Assembly: GCA_000320545.1 (NCBI GenBank)
Contig: ADNK01003025.1
Location: 1-64,000, forward strand
Length of the DNA: 64,000 bases
From: Bigelowiella natans CCMP2755
Lineage: Eukaryota; Cercozoa; Chlorarachniophyceae
Direction of reading: 5' to 3'
Positions within the stretch are counted from its first letter, which is position 1, and each line of letters opens with the position of its first letter. Positions 35,335 through 49,100 of the stretch are shown piece after piece. Below the pieces are notes generated by a model. It was not told where the DNA came from and ran no database searches. It worked only from the letters and a program-made list of their open reading frames with translations. Both the position numbers and the translations under genes were made by a program.

Positions 35335-36792
35335 GAATGTGCTAAAATGTTACATTGAATGCGATCATTTTCAGGAGAATCTGAGATCGAGATGAGATAA
35401 ACCCCCCTCTTTCTTGAATATTACCTGCAACCTGAACAAGTAGGGCAATAAAATATATATATTGATGGCTTGATCTGTTTCTTCCTTGGCCTGTTCACAC
35501 AGATATTCCGGTTGAGCTCGCCGTTCACACAATTCGAACGTCCACGTGGACCTGCTGCTTTACGATCAGAAATGGGAATGGCAAAGTAAAAATATATCCG
35601 CAATATATTGACCAATCTTATATCAATGAAACTTCAATGAAACTACTTGTCCTTCCGAAATACATCTACATTATCAACACATTTAGCTGATGATTTTAGG
35701 ATGTTTTTTCCACATAATTTTGATTTTCTTCTGAGGTACAGAGAAGGCAAGATCATTCGAGGACGTTCCCCAAGATATCCCTTCATTTTTTAATAACATT
35801 TTACTCTGAAGAAATGTGGACATTTCATATGTACGACTTTATATTTATTTGAATTTAATTTTGAAAGGTCCTTCCGTACCAGGAATCCCGGCGGGATCGT
35901 TTTCGAGTTCATTGGAGACATCTCTGTAAACTAACACGCCGGGCTTCAACCACAAAAAAATTATATTTCGCGCATTTTTTGATACGACATAGATATTTTT
36001 GTTGTTTTTAGGAGAGTTCCCAGATAATTCTGACTAGTTTCACATTTTTTACTATCTGGATAGTTACAGCCGTTTTACCGGTGTTAATACCGTTTTGTAA
36101 AGATTATATGAGTTTATCCATACCGACCTACGGTTTTCCCTGTCGTAAAATAAAATAATCGAAATATTATTTTTTATGGGTCAGATAGAAGGAATGGAAA
36201 AGGAATGTAATTTATTGCCTTATGTTGAATATAACTGTCTTTTGAAAAAAATAGGGCTAATACTCGAAGTTGTAACTTCTTTTTCGGTTTCAACTTGTAT
36301 TTTGTTTTCCGTTTTTGGCCCAAAAGGGCCTCCCGCGTTTTTTAACGGTGTAAATCCCCTATATTAGGGAGAAATAAGAAAGGCGACATTTTACCACAAA
36401 CCATTTCACTTGCACATATTATTTTCCAGGGTACCGGTGAAATTATGAAGACGACAATAATTTTGGGATGTCGAAATGTAATATAGGACCTCCTTTGGCT
36501 TGATATCCACCAAACGATCTTTGCGCAGTGTAACAGAATTTTGTGGCTTGAGGGAGCTGGCTCAGACTCACGCTTCCAGCGGAGGCCCTCTTCAAGCTCC
36601 GCTAACCACATCCCCCTTATTTATCCCTTTCAGGGGGAAATACACTGACTATTGGGAGGGTAATCGCAAAAAATACATTTAATTTGTGTGTAGGTGATGG
36701 TATCGTTTTGAGTCGTTTTTCAGCCTGTCGAAATCCCTTTCAAAAGCCCCTTCTCATTCCACTTTATGTTTTAGGGGATAACCGCATCCAGA
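35335..36792. other. Divergent intergenic region
   Basis: Holds the promoters of the synthase (minus) and the giant protein (plus). AT-rich, with several short ORFs of no recognisable content on both strands. No regulatory motif could be named. Confidence 0.4.
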
Positions 36793-37115
36793 ATGGCTTC
36801 TCAAAGGAGTGCAAGCTTACTTGCGCTCCTAGCCTTTCTTATTACATGTTGTCGCTTCACAGGTTGTCCACCTTATATTCTCTTTTTCAAATTTTACTAT
36901 CTAAACTTTTGCATTATCATCCATTTACGCTACGCACCCAATGTTACTAAACGCAAAATCTATGAATTAGATGGAGCGGCAGATATTACAATCGGAGGCA
37001 GTATTCCTGGTCACGAAAACATTCCTGCAGCTAGGTAAGACTCACTGCATTTGCCCTTCACCTAGCACTGCATATTTCTCTCTCTATCTTTCCTCCTCAA
37101 TAATTTAATTCTATG

Positions 37116-37160
<45 letters not shown>

Positions 37161-40100
37161 TCATTATATATTTAATTTATCAATTTATCAATGTTGATTC
37201 AAATATCTCCCTTTCCTTCTCTTAATTCTTCTTTTTCTCCTTGGTAGGGTCGTCCAAGCCCTTGGCTCCGGAGATGTATTGATCCAGGCGACACGGTCTA
37301 TTCGGGTGGATGAGGACATCAACTCCACCTCCGTGTCGACTCTGACCCTGCAAGCGCCTATTGTAGAAGTTGAAGCTAAGATCAACATTCAAGGCGCATT
37401 GAAGATCATTTCTCCCTTGAGAAATTCCCTGCATTCAGGTAGCTACTTCTCGCTCATCATCTTTCACATTTCATCTATTATTTTTATTTTTAAGAGAGGT
37501 TGGTCTTAAGACCCATTACGGATCTAAAGTTATGATCGAATCTGCATTAACATTATATTACTTGCAGATGTGAAAGCAGCGGAAGTCGACATAGCCACCG
37601 ACGCAGTCTCTACAGACCTGTGTCAGTATAAGACTTTGTCCAGTTCTTCACCAGCGTCAGAGAATTATCTAGGCTGCTACCATGATGACCCAACCTCACG
37701 GGCCCTCTCCTCGACTTCAATGGTTGATCCAAACATGTCACCTTTCATGTGCATCAACTTTTGCAAAGCTGGAGGGCATGCTTATGCTGGCGTTCAGGCC
37801 GGCGATAAGTGCTTCTGTGGTGGGACAACATACAATGTGTATGGTCTGTCGAACGGTTGCACCCGCCCTTGCGGAGAAAGTATCGAGAATACGCGCCTTA
37901 CTTGTGGTGGGTGGCAATCGAGCGATGTATACAAGACGAGCAGCGCCACATCTTCGCTGCTCTCTACACGATCCTCGACAACGACCGGTATGCAAGTTGA
38001 TGGCGTCGTTTTGAGCTCCTCAGCCAAGACGTCTATCGTAGTCTACGCCGACTACGTGTCGTACGGAATAGCCAAGTTGAATTTCGCGTCGAACCCGCCA
38101 GTCGAGTCCGGCAACTACAAGTGGAATTCAGCAAGCTCATTCTCGAACGTCGCTGCCGTATCAATCGACTCATTACCGGGAGGATATTACGTCGTCTTTC
38201 ACCATGCGTGTGGGCAAAACCCATGCCTTGGAGGCCAGCTTCTTCGAGCTAGCATCCTTCAGGAGGCTTCAACCTCCTTTACGCAGAGAGCATATTTGAA
38301 TGTGCGTACCGCCGTGGGTGCGGGCATTCTTCTTGACTCCTGCTATTTCAAAGGCGATGTGAACTCTGGCATACACATTCTAGCTATGTGGACCGACGAT
38401 AAGGACAAAACGTGGGTGGCACGTCTTCTTTACGATTTTGACGGAACATCACACACGTTCACCAACGTTGAAGTCAAGAAGATGGTAGACTATCGTGTCT
38501 ACGATGTGAATATCGTTGGCCTAGATGGGGGCAGAGCTCTTGCCTCCTACTTCGACAAGCAAACCAAGCGCGTTCATCTTCGTGTCGTCTATGATAAAGA
38601 TGGTGCGCTTGAATTTGGAGCGGTCCATGACGTCCTACCCAGCAAGGGACCATTCGGAGTCATGGGAAGCAACAAGGCTCTCGTAGCTCTTGACGAGACC
38701 CGTGTGGTCCTAGCCGTCAATGAGAATGCAGCAGGAAGAGCTTATCTGTTCTCCACGACCGATACCGTCGTTATGACCGATCATAATATCCAGTTTGACG
38801 TGGATAGCGCCACGAAAGTGACATTTGGAAAGATCGACTCATGCCATCTTGTCATGGCTTACGTCATTGACAACATGGGTACCGCTTCATACGCTACGAG
38901 CCGTTCCAACCAGCTCACCATCGGAGCTGCGAACTTCTCTGTCGTTAACCAACCACAGTATAACAGCCTCGAACCGTACACAAGTGCTGTGCTCACAGCT
39001 CACTCTCAGAGCAACGTAGGCTTCTCTTACGTCGGCTCTGACAAAAAGTTTAAGCACGAAAGGAGGTCTTGGGCGTCCCAGGATACCCTTGCTAAGCTTT
39101 ACTCCACTGCGACCACAAGTCTCAGAGGCCCTAGCACTTTTGAGGCCAACGGCGACATCAACATGCCGTTGCCGATTACCCTCTCGGGAACTTCAAAGTA
39201 TTACATGGCAGCCGATGCGGATACCTCTGGCGCAGGGAAACTGGCGCTATCCACCGTTTCTATTGGCTCTTCCATTCAGGAGTTCCAGATTCTAGGTGCA
39301 GCACTGGACCTGAGCACAATCAACGGCCCGACAGCTGACATCATCGTCGGCTGTACGCTCCAGATGAAGATTGGCAACGCACTCTCTGGTGCAGGTTGCC
39401 ACCTTTCTTACGCAGAGCTCAGCGGTATTACCACAACACGGCGTCTCGGCCTTGGCAATTCATTAGGTGGAGATGTTATCCTCGGCAACCAAGTGTCGTC
39501 GAATGTGGGTAATGCAGAACATCTGTGGATTTCTTCTGGACTCAATATTCTTTTTGAATCGGGCAGCGTCTCTCCGTACACGCTTTCTGTGTACGCACAT
39601 GCAAAGAACCACGTGACTCTAAGCCACTCTATGACGAACACAGGCCTCTTCGCAGTTGTCGCAGATAGTGATTGCAATGGCGCTGGCAATTTCATCCAAA
39701 ACTCCCCTGTTTCGGCGAAGAATATGTCTATGTACGCCGCTGATGTTACATTCGGCGCAAGCATATCCGTAACTGACATGTATGTCGGTGCGTGTAAGTT
39801 CAGAAATATTGCTTTAGGTGGTTCTGGAAGCACTCTCACAGGATCGCTTCTTATTAATAAGCAAGAAATGTCACGTTTCGCAACCACTTCTTTCACCGTA
39901 GCTACATCTAGAGCTGAAGTCACAATGATGGACATGACTGCCACCGCTGCTGGTGATTTCAACATTATCTCTGGTGGTGATCTTACTGTGAAGGCATCCA
40001 AGAAAGCAAGTTTCAAAACTCTTTCAGTCTACACGAACTATTCCGCTAATTTGGAGCAAAGTTCGGAATTAACTACGACGGGTGACATGAAATTCGACTT

Positions 40101-43100
40101 AAACGAAGCTCCTGCTCGCACTGTGACAATGAATAAGCTTTCAAAGTTGACTAGCGCGGCTAAGCTTACGTTCGATGGGCATTCGAGCTCTATCCTCAAC
40201 ATGGGCGAGAACACCACCGCCTCCGCCAAATCTGATTTTGACATTGACTTCCCAGTCAATCTCATCGGAAGCGGTTCGGCAACGATAATTGCTGATTCTG
40301 ACCTGAACAACGCCGGAACTCTGATTTTCAAGTCAACTGCTCCAGTGACCACAATTGGGACGACCAAGGACCATTTTACACTTCAGGGTGCTGATTTGCA
40401 GCTCAGTGCTGCCATCAAAACCTCTCAAGCTCACCTCACAGTCCGAACGTTGGCTGGGAAACTTTGGCTTGGAAGCAACCCGTCCACTGGTATGAAGATA
40501 TCTCAAGCTGAGCTTAACTTCCTCGAGACAACCGGAACCCTCAAACTTCGCAGCAAGTTTGATGTCACGGTCGATGCATACAACCAGGTCAAAACCCCAG
40601 CTGAGACGCAGATACTCTCCGATCTGGACATCATCTTCAAGAATGGCGGCTCCAGATTCATCACCAAGTTCTCTGCTCTGGCAAACGACGACGTGAAAGT
40701 AGAAACTGCTGTCACGGGTAGCGGTGCTGGGGATTTTTTCCTATTTGGGGATGCAGACTGTAATAGTATCGGAAACTTTGAGTTGAAGCCTTCAGGATCA
40801 GTCACAACTACTAACAGAAGGCTAACGATCCATGGATTCCCTACGCTACAGGGAACCATAAACACTGGAACTGAAACCATCGTCTTCTCAGGCTGCTTTG
40901 GTACTCACATCGATGTTGGTGGCGATGGCACAACAACGACTGGTGGTATCAAGATCACCAGAGCAGATTTGCAAAGGATTACTAGCTCTAACCTTACCAT
41001 TCACGCGAAAGGAGGTAATGTGTACCAATACGATACCATCGCATCGGACACCGCTAGTATTGCAGGTCGCATCAAACTTATCGGGGACAGCCAAGTACAG
41101 TATAAGGGATCTGCCGTCTACAAGAGCTTGTATAGCAAAGCTCCCACTACATCTATCGCGGGAGACATCAAGGTGAACGAGGGACATCTCCTCCTCGAAT
41201 CCACCTCATACACCGTCGAAGATACTGCCTACATTACCTCTGAGGTTAAGAACATCTATGTCAACCCCATTGGCTCTGGAACAGGCTCCATGACCACCAA
41301 AGCAGGCGCCACGTGGAAGAGTGCTACAGACATCACGTTCGAAGTACCCATTACGGTTACAGGCTCTGGAACACTGGCTTTCCACAGCGATTTTGATGAG
41401 GATGCAGATGGAGAGATTGTGATTCCAAGCACATCAGGCATAACAGTTTCCGCTACTTCTGTAGACCAACTACTGTTCACCGGTGCCGATATCACTGTCA
41501 ACTCTAACATCCAGGGCAACCAGGCAAACGTCACGATCATGACTTCGAATTACACATCAAGTCAATTGAGTGTAGGCAGTAATAATGGTGGTATGCACCT
41601 GAGCGACGCCGAACTTGATAGGATTACGACAGCTTCTAAGATTACTCTAGGAAGCCTTCAAACTGACAAAGTTACGGTTAATGGAGTTTCGAGCAGCCAC
41701 ACCGCGAATGAGGTGCTCATTGTAAGCCATGGAGACGTTGTCTCCCAGGGAGCATCCTCCGCATTTTCTACGAAAATCAATATTATCGCTGATAAAAACA
41801 TCGATATCACGGAATCTGTGACGGTCACAGGGGGGAGTATTACAGCTACAGCGGACCGAGACTGTAATTTCGTTGGTAACTTCAAAGTGAGGAGTGGCAA
41901 GACGTTTAAGGCCGTTAACAATCCTATCGACGTTAAAGCCTACGATGTTCAACTGGACGGTTTGCTCAATTCTGGCACTAAACCTACCAAATTCTTCGGT
42001 TGCAGCGGCATTAATATCGATGTCGGAGGCTCTCAATCTACGCCGGGCCATATGAAGGTTAATCAAGCTGAGCTACAAAGGATCACAGCTACGAACCTGA
42101 CCTTCAATGGCGTGAATGCAGAAATTTCTGTTTACAAGACTGTGAGTGCAGATACTGCAAATGTAGCTGATAGGGTGTTTCTGGACGCTGGGGCTAAGAT
42201 TAACTTCAAGCAGTCCAATATTTGGAAATCCTTAGAAACCAACACGGCCACAACAAATATCAATGCTGATATTAAAGTGACTGACAACCATCTCGTCATG
42301 GAATCTGCTATATACAATGTCGCCGATGCTGTATACGTGACTTCAGAGAAGGAGAACATCTACATTGAGCCAAGAAGTGGTGGTACTACTGGTACAATGA
42401 ATGCCGCGCCCTCTACATTTAGAAGTGCTGGAGATCTGGCATTTGAGGTCCCTGTCACGGTTTCAGGTTCTGGAAATATGTTTTTCCAAGCTGACAAAGA
42501 TGCAGATGCAGACGGCACATTGTCATTTTCCGCAGCCTCTGGCATTACCAGTACTGGGGGAGGAGTAGCGCAAATTGAATTATCAGGTCATGACTTGATT
42601 CTTGAATCCGCTATTTCTGCTGGCACTACCAATGTATCTATCGAAACTTCCAACTACACGAACTCTATATTGAGTGTTGGGGCAACAGCGTCTGGCTTGC
42701 ACCTTAGTGACACTGAGCTTGACCGTATTACTACCACATCATCACTTACGCTCGGTAGCAAGCAGACTGAGACGGTCATTGTGAATGGGGCGTCCTACAC
42801 AGGAGCCACTCAGCCTCAAGACGTCTACATTATTGCTGAGAAAGATGTGAAGTTCCAGACCAGCGGATCTTCCTTCAAAACTCGTTTGGGAGTCTACGCC
42901 GACAACAATATTGACGTCGAAACTTCTGTCACTGTTAACAACGGAGACGTGAAGATGGTTACTGATGCAGATTGTAACGCAGCTGGAATTTTCACTGTGA
43001 AGTCAACTGGTAGTATTACCACGAACAACAAAAAGCTGACTATCCAAGCAAGAGATATTAGCTTATTAGGAACAACCAACTCTGGCACAGAAATGACAGG

Positions 43101-46100
43101 AATTCTCGGATGTGCCGGTGTGTCTATTGACGTCGGGTTTGATGGCAGTACTACAACTGGTCAGATCCGGGTATCCCAGGCGGAGTTACAGAAAATTACC
43201 GCTGCAAACCTAAGTTTCAGCGCGCCATTCGGTGACATTTTCGTGTACGATACCGTTGCTGCAGATACCGCCAATGTTGCTAACCAAGTGCAAATGTTTT
43301 CTTCTCTCACTGGAAAGATTGAGGTCAAGAAGGCGAATGAGTGGAAAAGTCTCTACGCCGTTACGCCTACTATGACTATCAATGGTGATATGAAGACCAC
43401 TGTGTCACACATGGTATTGGAGGCTACGAACTACAACGTAGAATCGGGCGTTTTCATTGTATCTGATGGAGGTAATATTTACGTTGAACCTCGGACCGGT
43501 GCACCAGGGACTATGCAAACCAAGTCTCCAGTTCATTTTAAGGGGAAGCAAGATGTGACCTTCGAAGTACCCATGTTTGCATCCGGTACTGGTGGTGTAT
43601 ACATCGACGCGGATTCAGATGGAGATGGAAGCGGAACATTGAGTTTCAACTCGGCATCCCCGATTTCTCTATCTCCCTCGAACTCGATCATTAGATTAAC
43701 TGCCGCAGATCTGATTCTTGGTGCTTCCCTAACTGCAGTTAATTCTAACGTGACCATTCTTAACTCACCTTCCTCTGGGGCAAAAATGAGCGTCGGAACC
43801 ACCACCACTGGCGGCCTCCACGTTGATAACACTGAGTTAAACAGAATCACCACCAACAAAAGCCTCACATTCGGTAGCTTGAAAACCCACTTCCTCACTT
43901 TCAACGGTGCGAATCATCTGAAGAGCAACCCGGAGCATGTATACGCCATCAGCGTCGATGACGTTATTTTCAAGGGCACCACCTCGAAGTTTCTCACGCA
44001 GTTTAGTTCCTACGCAAACGATGATGTAATTGTCGAAGCGTTGTTGGAAGTTGACGGTGGAGAGGTTGTCCTTGTAGCTGATGCCGATTGTAACAGAGAT
44101 GGAATATTTAACCTGAAAGCAGGAGGAGTTGTGAAAACCAATGACCGCAAGTTGACCATACAGGGACCCCCAACTCTCACTGGAACTATTAACACAGGGA
44201 CAGCTCAAGTGGTCTTCACAACGTGTGCTGGTTACGATATCGATGTAGGCAGTGATGGAACTACTACCACTGGCTACATAAAGATTACGCAATCCGATCT
44301 TCAGAAGATTACCGCGATTAATACAACAATCTATGCAAGAGCTGCAAGCATCTACCAATACAAAACAGTCGTAACTGATACTAGCGGTGTTACTGGACGC
44401 GTAAATCTGGTCGCTGATAAGACACTATCTTTCAGAGAGAGCAGCATTTACAAAACCCTTCGTGGGAGTGCTCCAAAAGTCAACATCACTGGAGACATTA
44501 AGGTGACGGAAAGCCATCTCGTCCTAGAGAGCACCCGTTACGATGTGTTCGAGGGATCTTACATTCAATCAGAAGCCCAGAATGTTTACGTAAGACCTCT
44601 TCCTGGCCTTACTGGATCTATGTGGACCCAAGCAGGAGTATTCTGGAAGAGTGCTACAGATCTGAGTTTCGAGGTACCCCTTAAGGTGGTTGGCTCCGGA
44701 ACTATTGACTTCCAGACTGATAGTGATGAGGATACAAAGGGAACTCTTTCCTTTTCTCCTCAGGCATCCATCACTGTTGATAGCCTTACTGTGAAACAAC
44801 TACGCTTTACTGCCGCGGACATGATCGTTAACGCCGCTGTTCAGGCAAAACAGGCAAATATCTCTATCCAAGTATCCAACTCCACGAATTCGGTTATGAG
44901 TGTAGGCTCCAACCATGGAGGACTCCACCTCAGCGATGCAGAGCTTGATCGGCTCACGACAACTTCGCAACTGACTCTTGGAAGTGAGCAAACCGACTAT
45001 GTAGTTTTGGATGGGGCCACGTACGCAGTTTCCCCTGATGACGTATTTGTCGTTGCTAGTGTGAACGCCACGTTCATAGGAGCAGCATCATCATTCGTGA
45101 CAAGGCTTGGGGTTCACGCTGGTGATGAAATTAAAGTAGATGCAAAGGTGACAGTAACCGGAGGCGTAGCAAAATTTGTTGCTGATCAAGGTTGCGTTGG
45201 GAGAAATGGGATGTTCATGGTTACCCCACTCGGTGAAATCACGGCGAACAGACCTACTTATGTCCAAGCATACGATGTGATGCTCTCCGGCAAAATTGAC
45301 TCTGGATCTCATGCTCTACACTTCATTAGCTGCTCCGGCTCTATCGATGTGGGAGGAACAGGAACTACCACAACTGGTCAGATGCGTGTCTCCCAAGCAG
45401 AATTAGGTCTTTTGACCTCGACAAACCTAACTTTTACGAGTGTGGGACATCGAGTTCATATCTATAAAACTGTTTTATCGGACACGAGCACGGTCGCTGG
45501 TAGGGTTACCTTCAATGGCAAAACAGACGTTGAGTTTGCGGACTCATCCATTTGGAAATCTGCTCTGGCTTTGTCCCCAAAAATCAACATTTCTGCTGAT
45601 TTGAAGGTTACCGAGAGCCACTTGATTTTCGAAGGCACGGAATATTACGTGCACGCAGGTGTGTATGTACAGTCCGAGTCGAAGAATATCTATGTTGAGG
45701 ACACAGCAGGAGGCACGGGTAAAATGGTATCCGAGACGCCTGTGACATGGAAGAGCGCTTCCGACCTCACCTTTGAAGTTCCTATAAAGGTAAAAGGCAT
45801 GGGATCCTTGATGTTTGATGCCGACTTTGATGAAGACAAGAGCGGAACGCTTTCCTTTGACTCCACCGCATCTGTCTCTGTCATAGAGTCGGGTGTGCAG
45901 CAGATTGTTTTGACTGGGGCTGACCTGATATTAGAGGCTGAGTTACAAGCACGCCAAGCTAATATTACTGTTCAAGTGTCTAATCACTCGACTTCAAAGC
46001 TGAGTGTGGGCGCGAATAACGGTGGCATGCATGTCAGTAATGCGGAGCTTGCCCGCATCAAGAGTGACACATCAGTTATGTTCGGCAGTACCCAGACAGA

Positions 46101-49100
46101 CATCGTTGTGGTGGACGGAGCTACTTATTCGCACACGCCTGCTGATCTTTACTTCGTCAGTATGGATCAAATCGAGTTCAAAACTGGGGCTTCCAATTTC
46201 GCTACTCGAGTGGGTGTCCACGCAGATAAAGATATCAAAGTAGGTGCTGCTGTGACAACCACTGGTGGCACTATGACCTGGGTTGCTAACGCAAATTGCG
46301 GTACGACAGCTGGGAGTGGAACATTCACTAAAACTGCATCTGGATCGATCACTACAACAGATAATACAATGTGGATCGAAGCATACGACGTAGTTCTTAC
46401 TGCGAACGGAAAGATAGACACCGGCACTGCCGCACTCCATTTTGTGGGTTGCGGTGTTTCAATAGATGTTGGAGGAACGGGCACTACTACCACTGGGCAG
46501 ATGCGTTTGAGCAGGGCTGAACTTCAGCTGTTGAAGAGCACAAACCTGACGTTTAGTAGCGTTGCAGGAGCCGTGTCTGTGTACAACACACTCGCTACTG
46601 ATACCACAGACGTGCTCAACCGTGTCACATTCAACGCCTTCACAAAGGTTGACTTCCTTGGCTCTTCAATCTTCAAGTCTGTACGAGCTGCTGCTCCAAG
46701 TATCAATATTAAGGATGACATGAAGGTCACAGAGGGACATCTTGTACTTGAGGCTCAAAACTACGTGGTTGACGGTGGAATTTGGATTCAAAGTGAAGTT
46801 AACAACATTTATGTAGAGCCTCCGAAGGGCGGCACTGGCTCCATGACCACAAGTACTCCTGTCACATGGAAGGCTGCCGAAGATCTTACCTTTGAAGTCC
46901 CTATCTCTATCACTGGCACCGCTGGTGCGATGTTCGAAGCCGATGGTGACGAGGATAAATCGGGAACTGTCAGCTTCAACAACGTTGCTACAGTATCGGT
47001 TACAGGTGGTGGAGTTGACCACGTGAAGATTACAGGCGCAGATCTCTTCTTGGAGGCGAATCTCAATGCTGCACAGGCAAATGTCACCATCCAAGTGTCT
47101 AATCACACGGACTCCACACTAAGTATCGGTGCTAATCATGGGGGTATGCACCTTACAAACACCGAATTGAACAGGATTACTACCACCACTTCCCTCAATC
47201 TTGGTAGCACTCAAACTGATCATGTTTTCGTTAATGGCGTGACTCATACAAAAAGTCCAACCGAGGTGAATATCTTGAGTATGCTGATGACCAAATTTAG
47301 GGGAGCTGGTTCAACATTCCAAACCAAATTCAGTGTTCTTTCTGACAAGGACATCGACGTCGATGTACCTTTAACGGTGTCAAATGGGCCAGTCAGGATG
47401 ATCGCAAATGCGGATTGCGGATCGCCACTGGCCGGCGGCAACTTTATTAAGATGGGAACGGGTTCAATTCAAACTAATAACCAGGTATTAACCATCCAAG
47501 GTCACGATGTTGTCATGGCCGGCCCTGGCGAGCTAACCTCAGGAACGCGCGCTACCCACTTCATCTCCTGCACTGGTTCCATTGATGTTGGCGGAACAGG
47601 AGCAACAACAACGGGCTCGATGAGGGTATCCGCTGCCGAACTACGTCTATTGAACAGTGTAAACTTGACATTTAATGCCCAAAATACCGGCAAGAAAGTC
47701 AACGTATACGACACTGTCATCACTGATACTACGGATGTACTGTCACGAGTTGATTTCCACGGAAACGCTGAGGTCAATTTCCTAGGCACCAGCGTCTGGA
47801 AGTCTGCCAGGGCTACTGCACCAGCAATCAATATCAAGAATGACATCAAAGTAACTGAGAGTCATCTCATCTTCGAATCATCTGCTTACACAGTAGATGC
47901 CGGAGTATATGTTCAATCAGAAACCAGAAACATCTACGTCGAACCACCACCTGGCCAAACTGGAACTATGCTTTCCCAAACTCCAGTGAAATGGAAAAGC
48001 GCTGAGGATATTACTTTCGAAGTTCCAATTTCGGTCATCGGGGGCGGGGAGCTCTTTATTCAAAGTGACAGCGACGAAGATGCTTCCGGAAATGTTGTCT
48101 TCAATGCAGCTGCAGATGTTACTGTAACGGGATCATCCGTTCAATCGATCGAGCTCATTGGAGCTGATATCCAACTGAATTCTAGAATTACCGCAAATTC
48201 AGCCAATGTAACAGTCCATCCTAGTAATTACACAGGAAATGTACTGAGCGTTGGATCAGTCTCGCATGGTGGAATGCATCTGAGTGACGCAGAGCTTGAC
48301 AGGATTACTACAACTTCGCAACTTCAACTCGGAAGTACGCAGACAGACAATGTCTGGCTACATGGAGTATCTCATGCAGACACACCCGAATTTGTTTACG
48401 TTGTTGCTGATACACACATCGAGGTTGCTGGAACATCATCGTTCTCCACCAATACGGAAATGCGTGCTGACGAGGACATTAAGGTGAAGTCGTCCTTGAC
48501 AGTTTCAGGAGGTACTTTGCAGTTGAAGGCAGAGGCAAACTGTAACAATACAGGGAACCTGATCGTTACTGCTGCAGGAACCGTTAAAGTTGTTGACAAC
48601 ACTTTGAAGATTGTAGCGAAGGATGTCGACATCAAAGGCATCATTGACACTGGCGCAGCAGCAACACATTTTGTTGCTGGCTGTGCAGGGCAAGGTGTCG
48701 ATGTCGGTGGGGACGGAACTACTACAACAAGTACGATGAGAATTGATCGATCCGAACTGGCTAAGATTACAAGCACGAATCTTTCGATCACTTCGGCTAG
48801 TCATCATATCAGGGTCTACGATACTATTTTTGCAGATACTGCTGCAGTAAGTGGCATCGTATTCCTTGATGCTCATACGGATATGGACTTCATTGGATCC
48901 ACAGTGTTCAAATCTGTAGATTCAAATGCTCCAAAAACTAACATATCAAATGATATCAAAGTCACAGAAGGCCATCTCGTGATGGAGGCTAACGACTTTC
49001 ATGTCGATGCTGGCGTTCATGTACAATCTGAAACGAAAAATATATACATTGAGGCTTTGGGATCATCAGGTATAATCCGTTCTGACAGTCCAGTCACTTG

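Noticed and set aside
35421-36611. Short ORFs in the divergent intergenic region
   Set aside because: Biased, low-complexity or without splice partners; no domain recognised.
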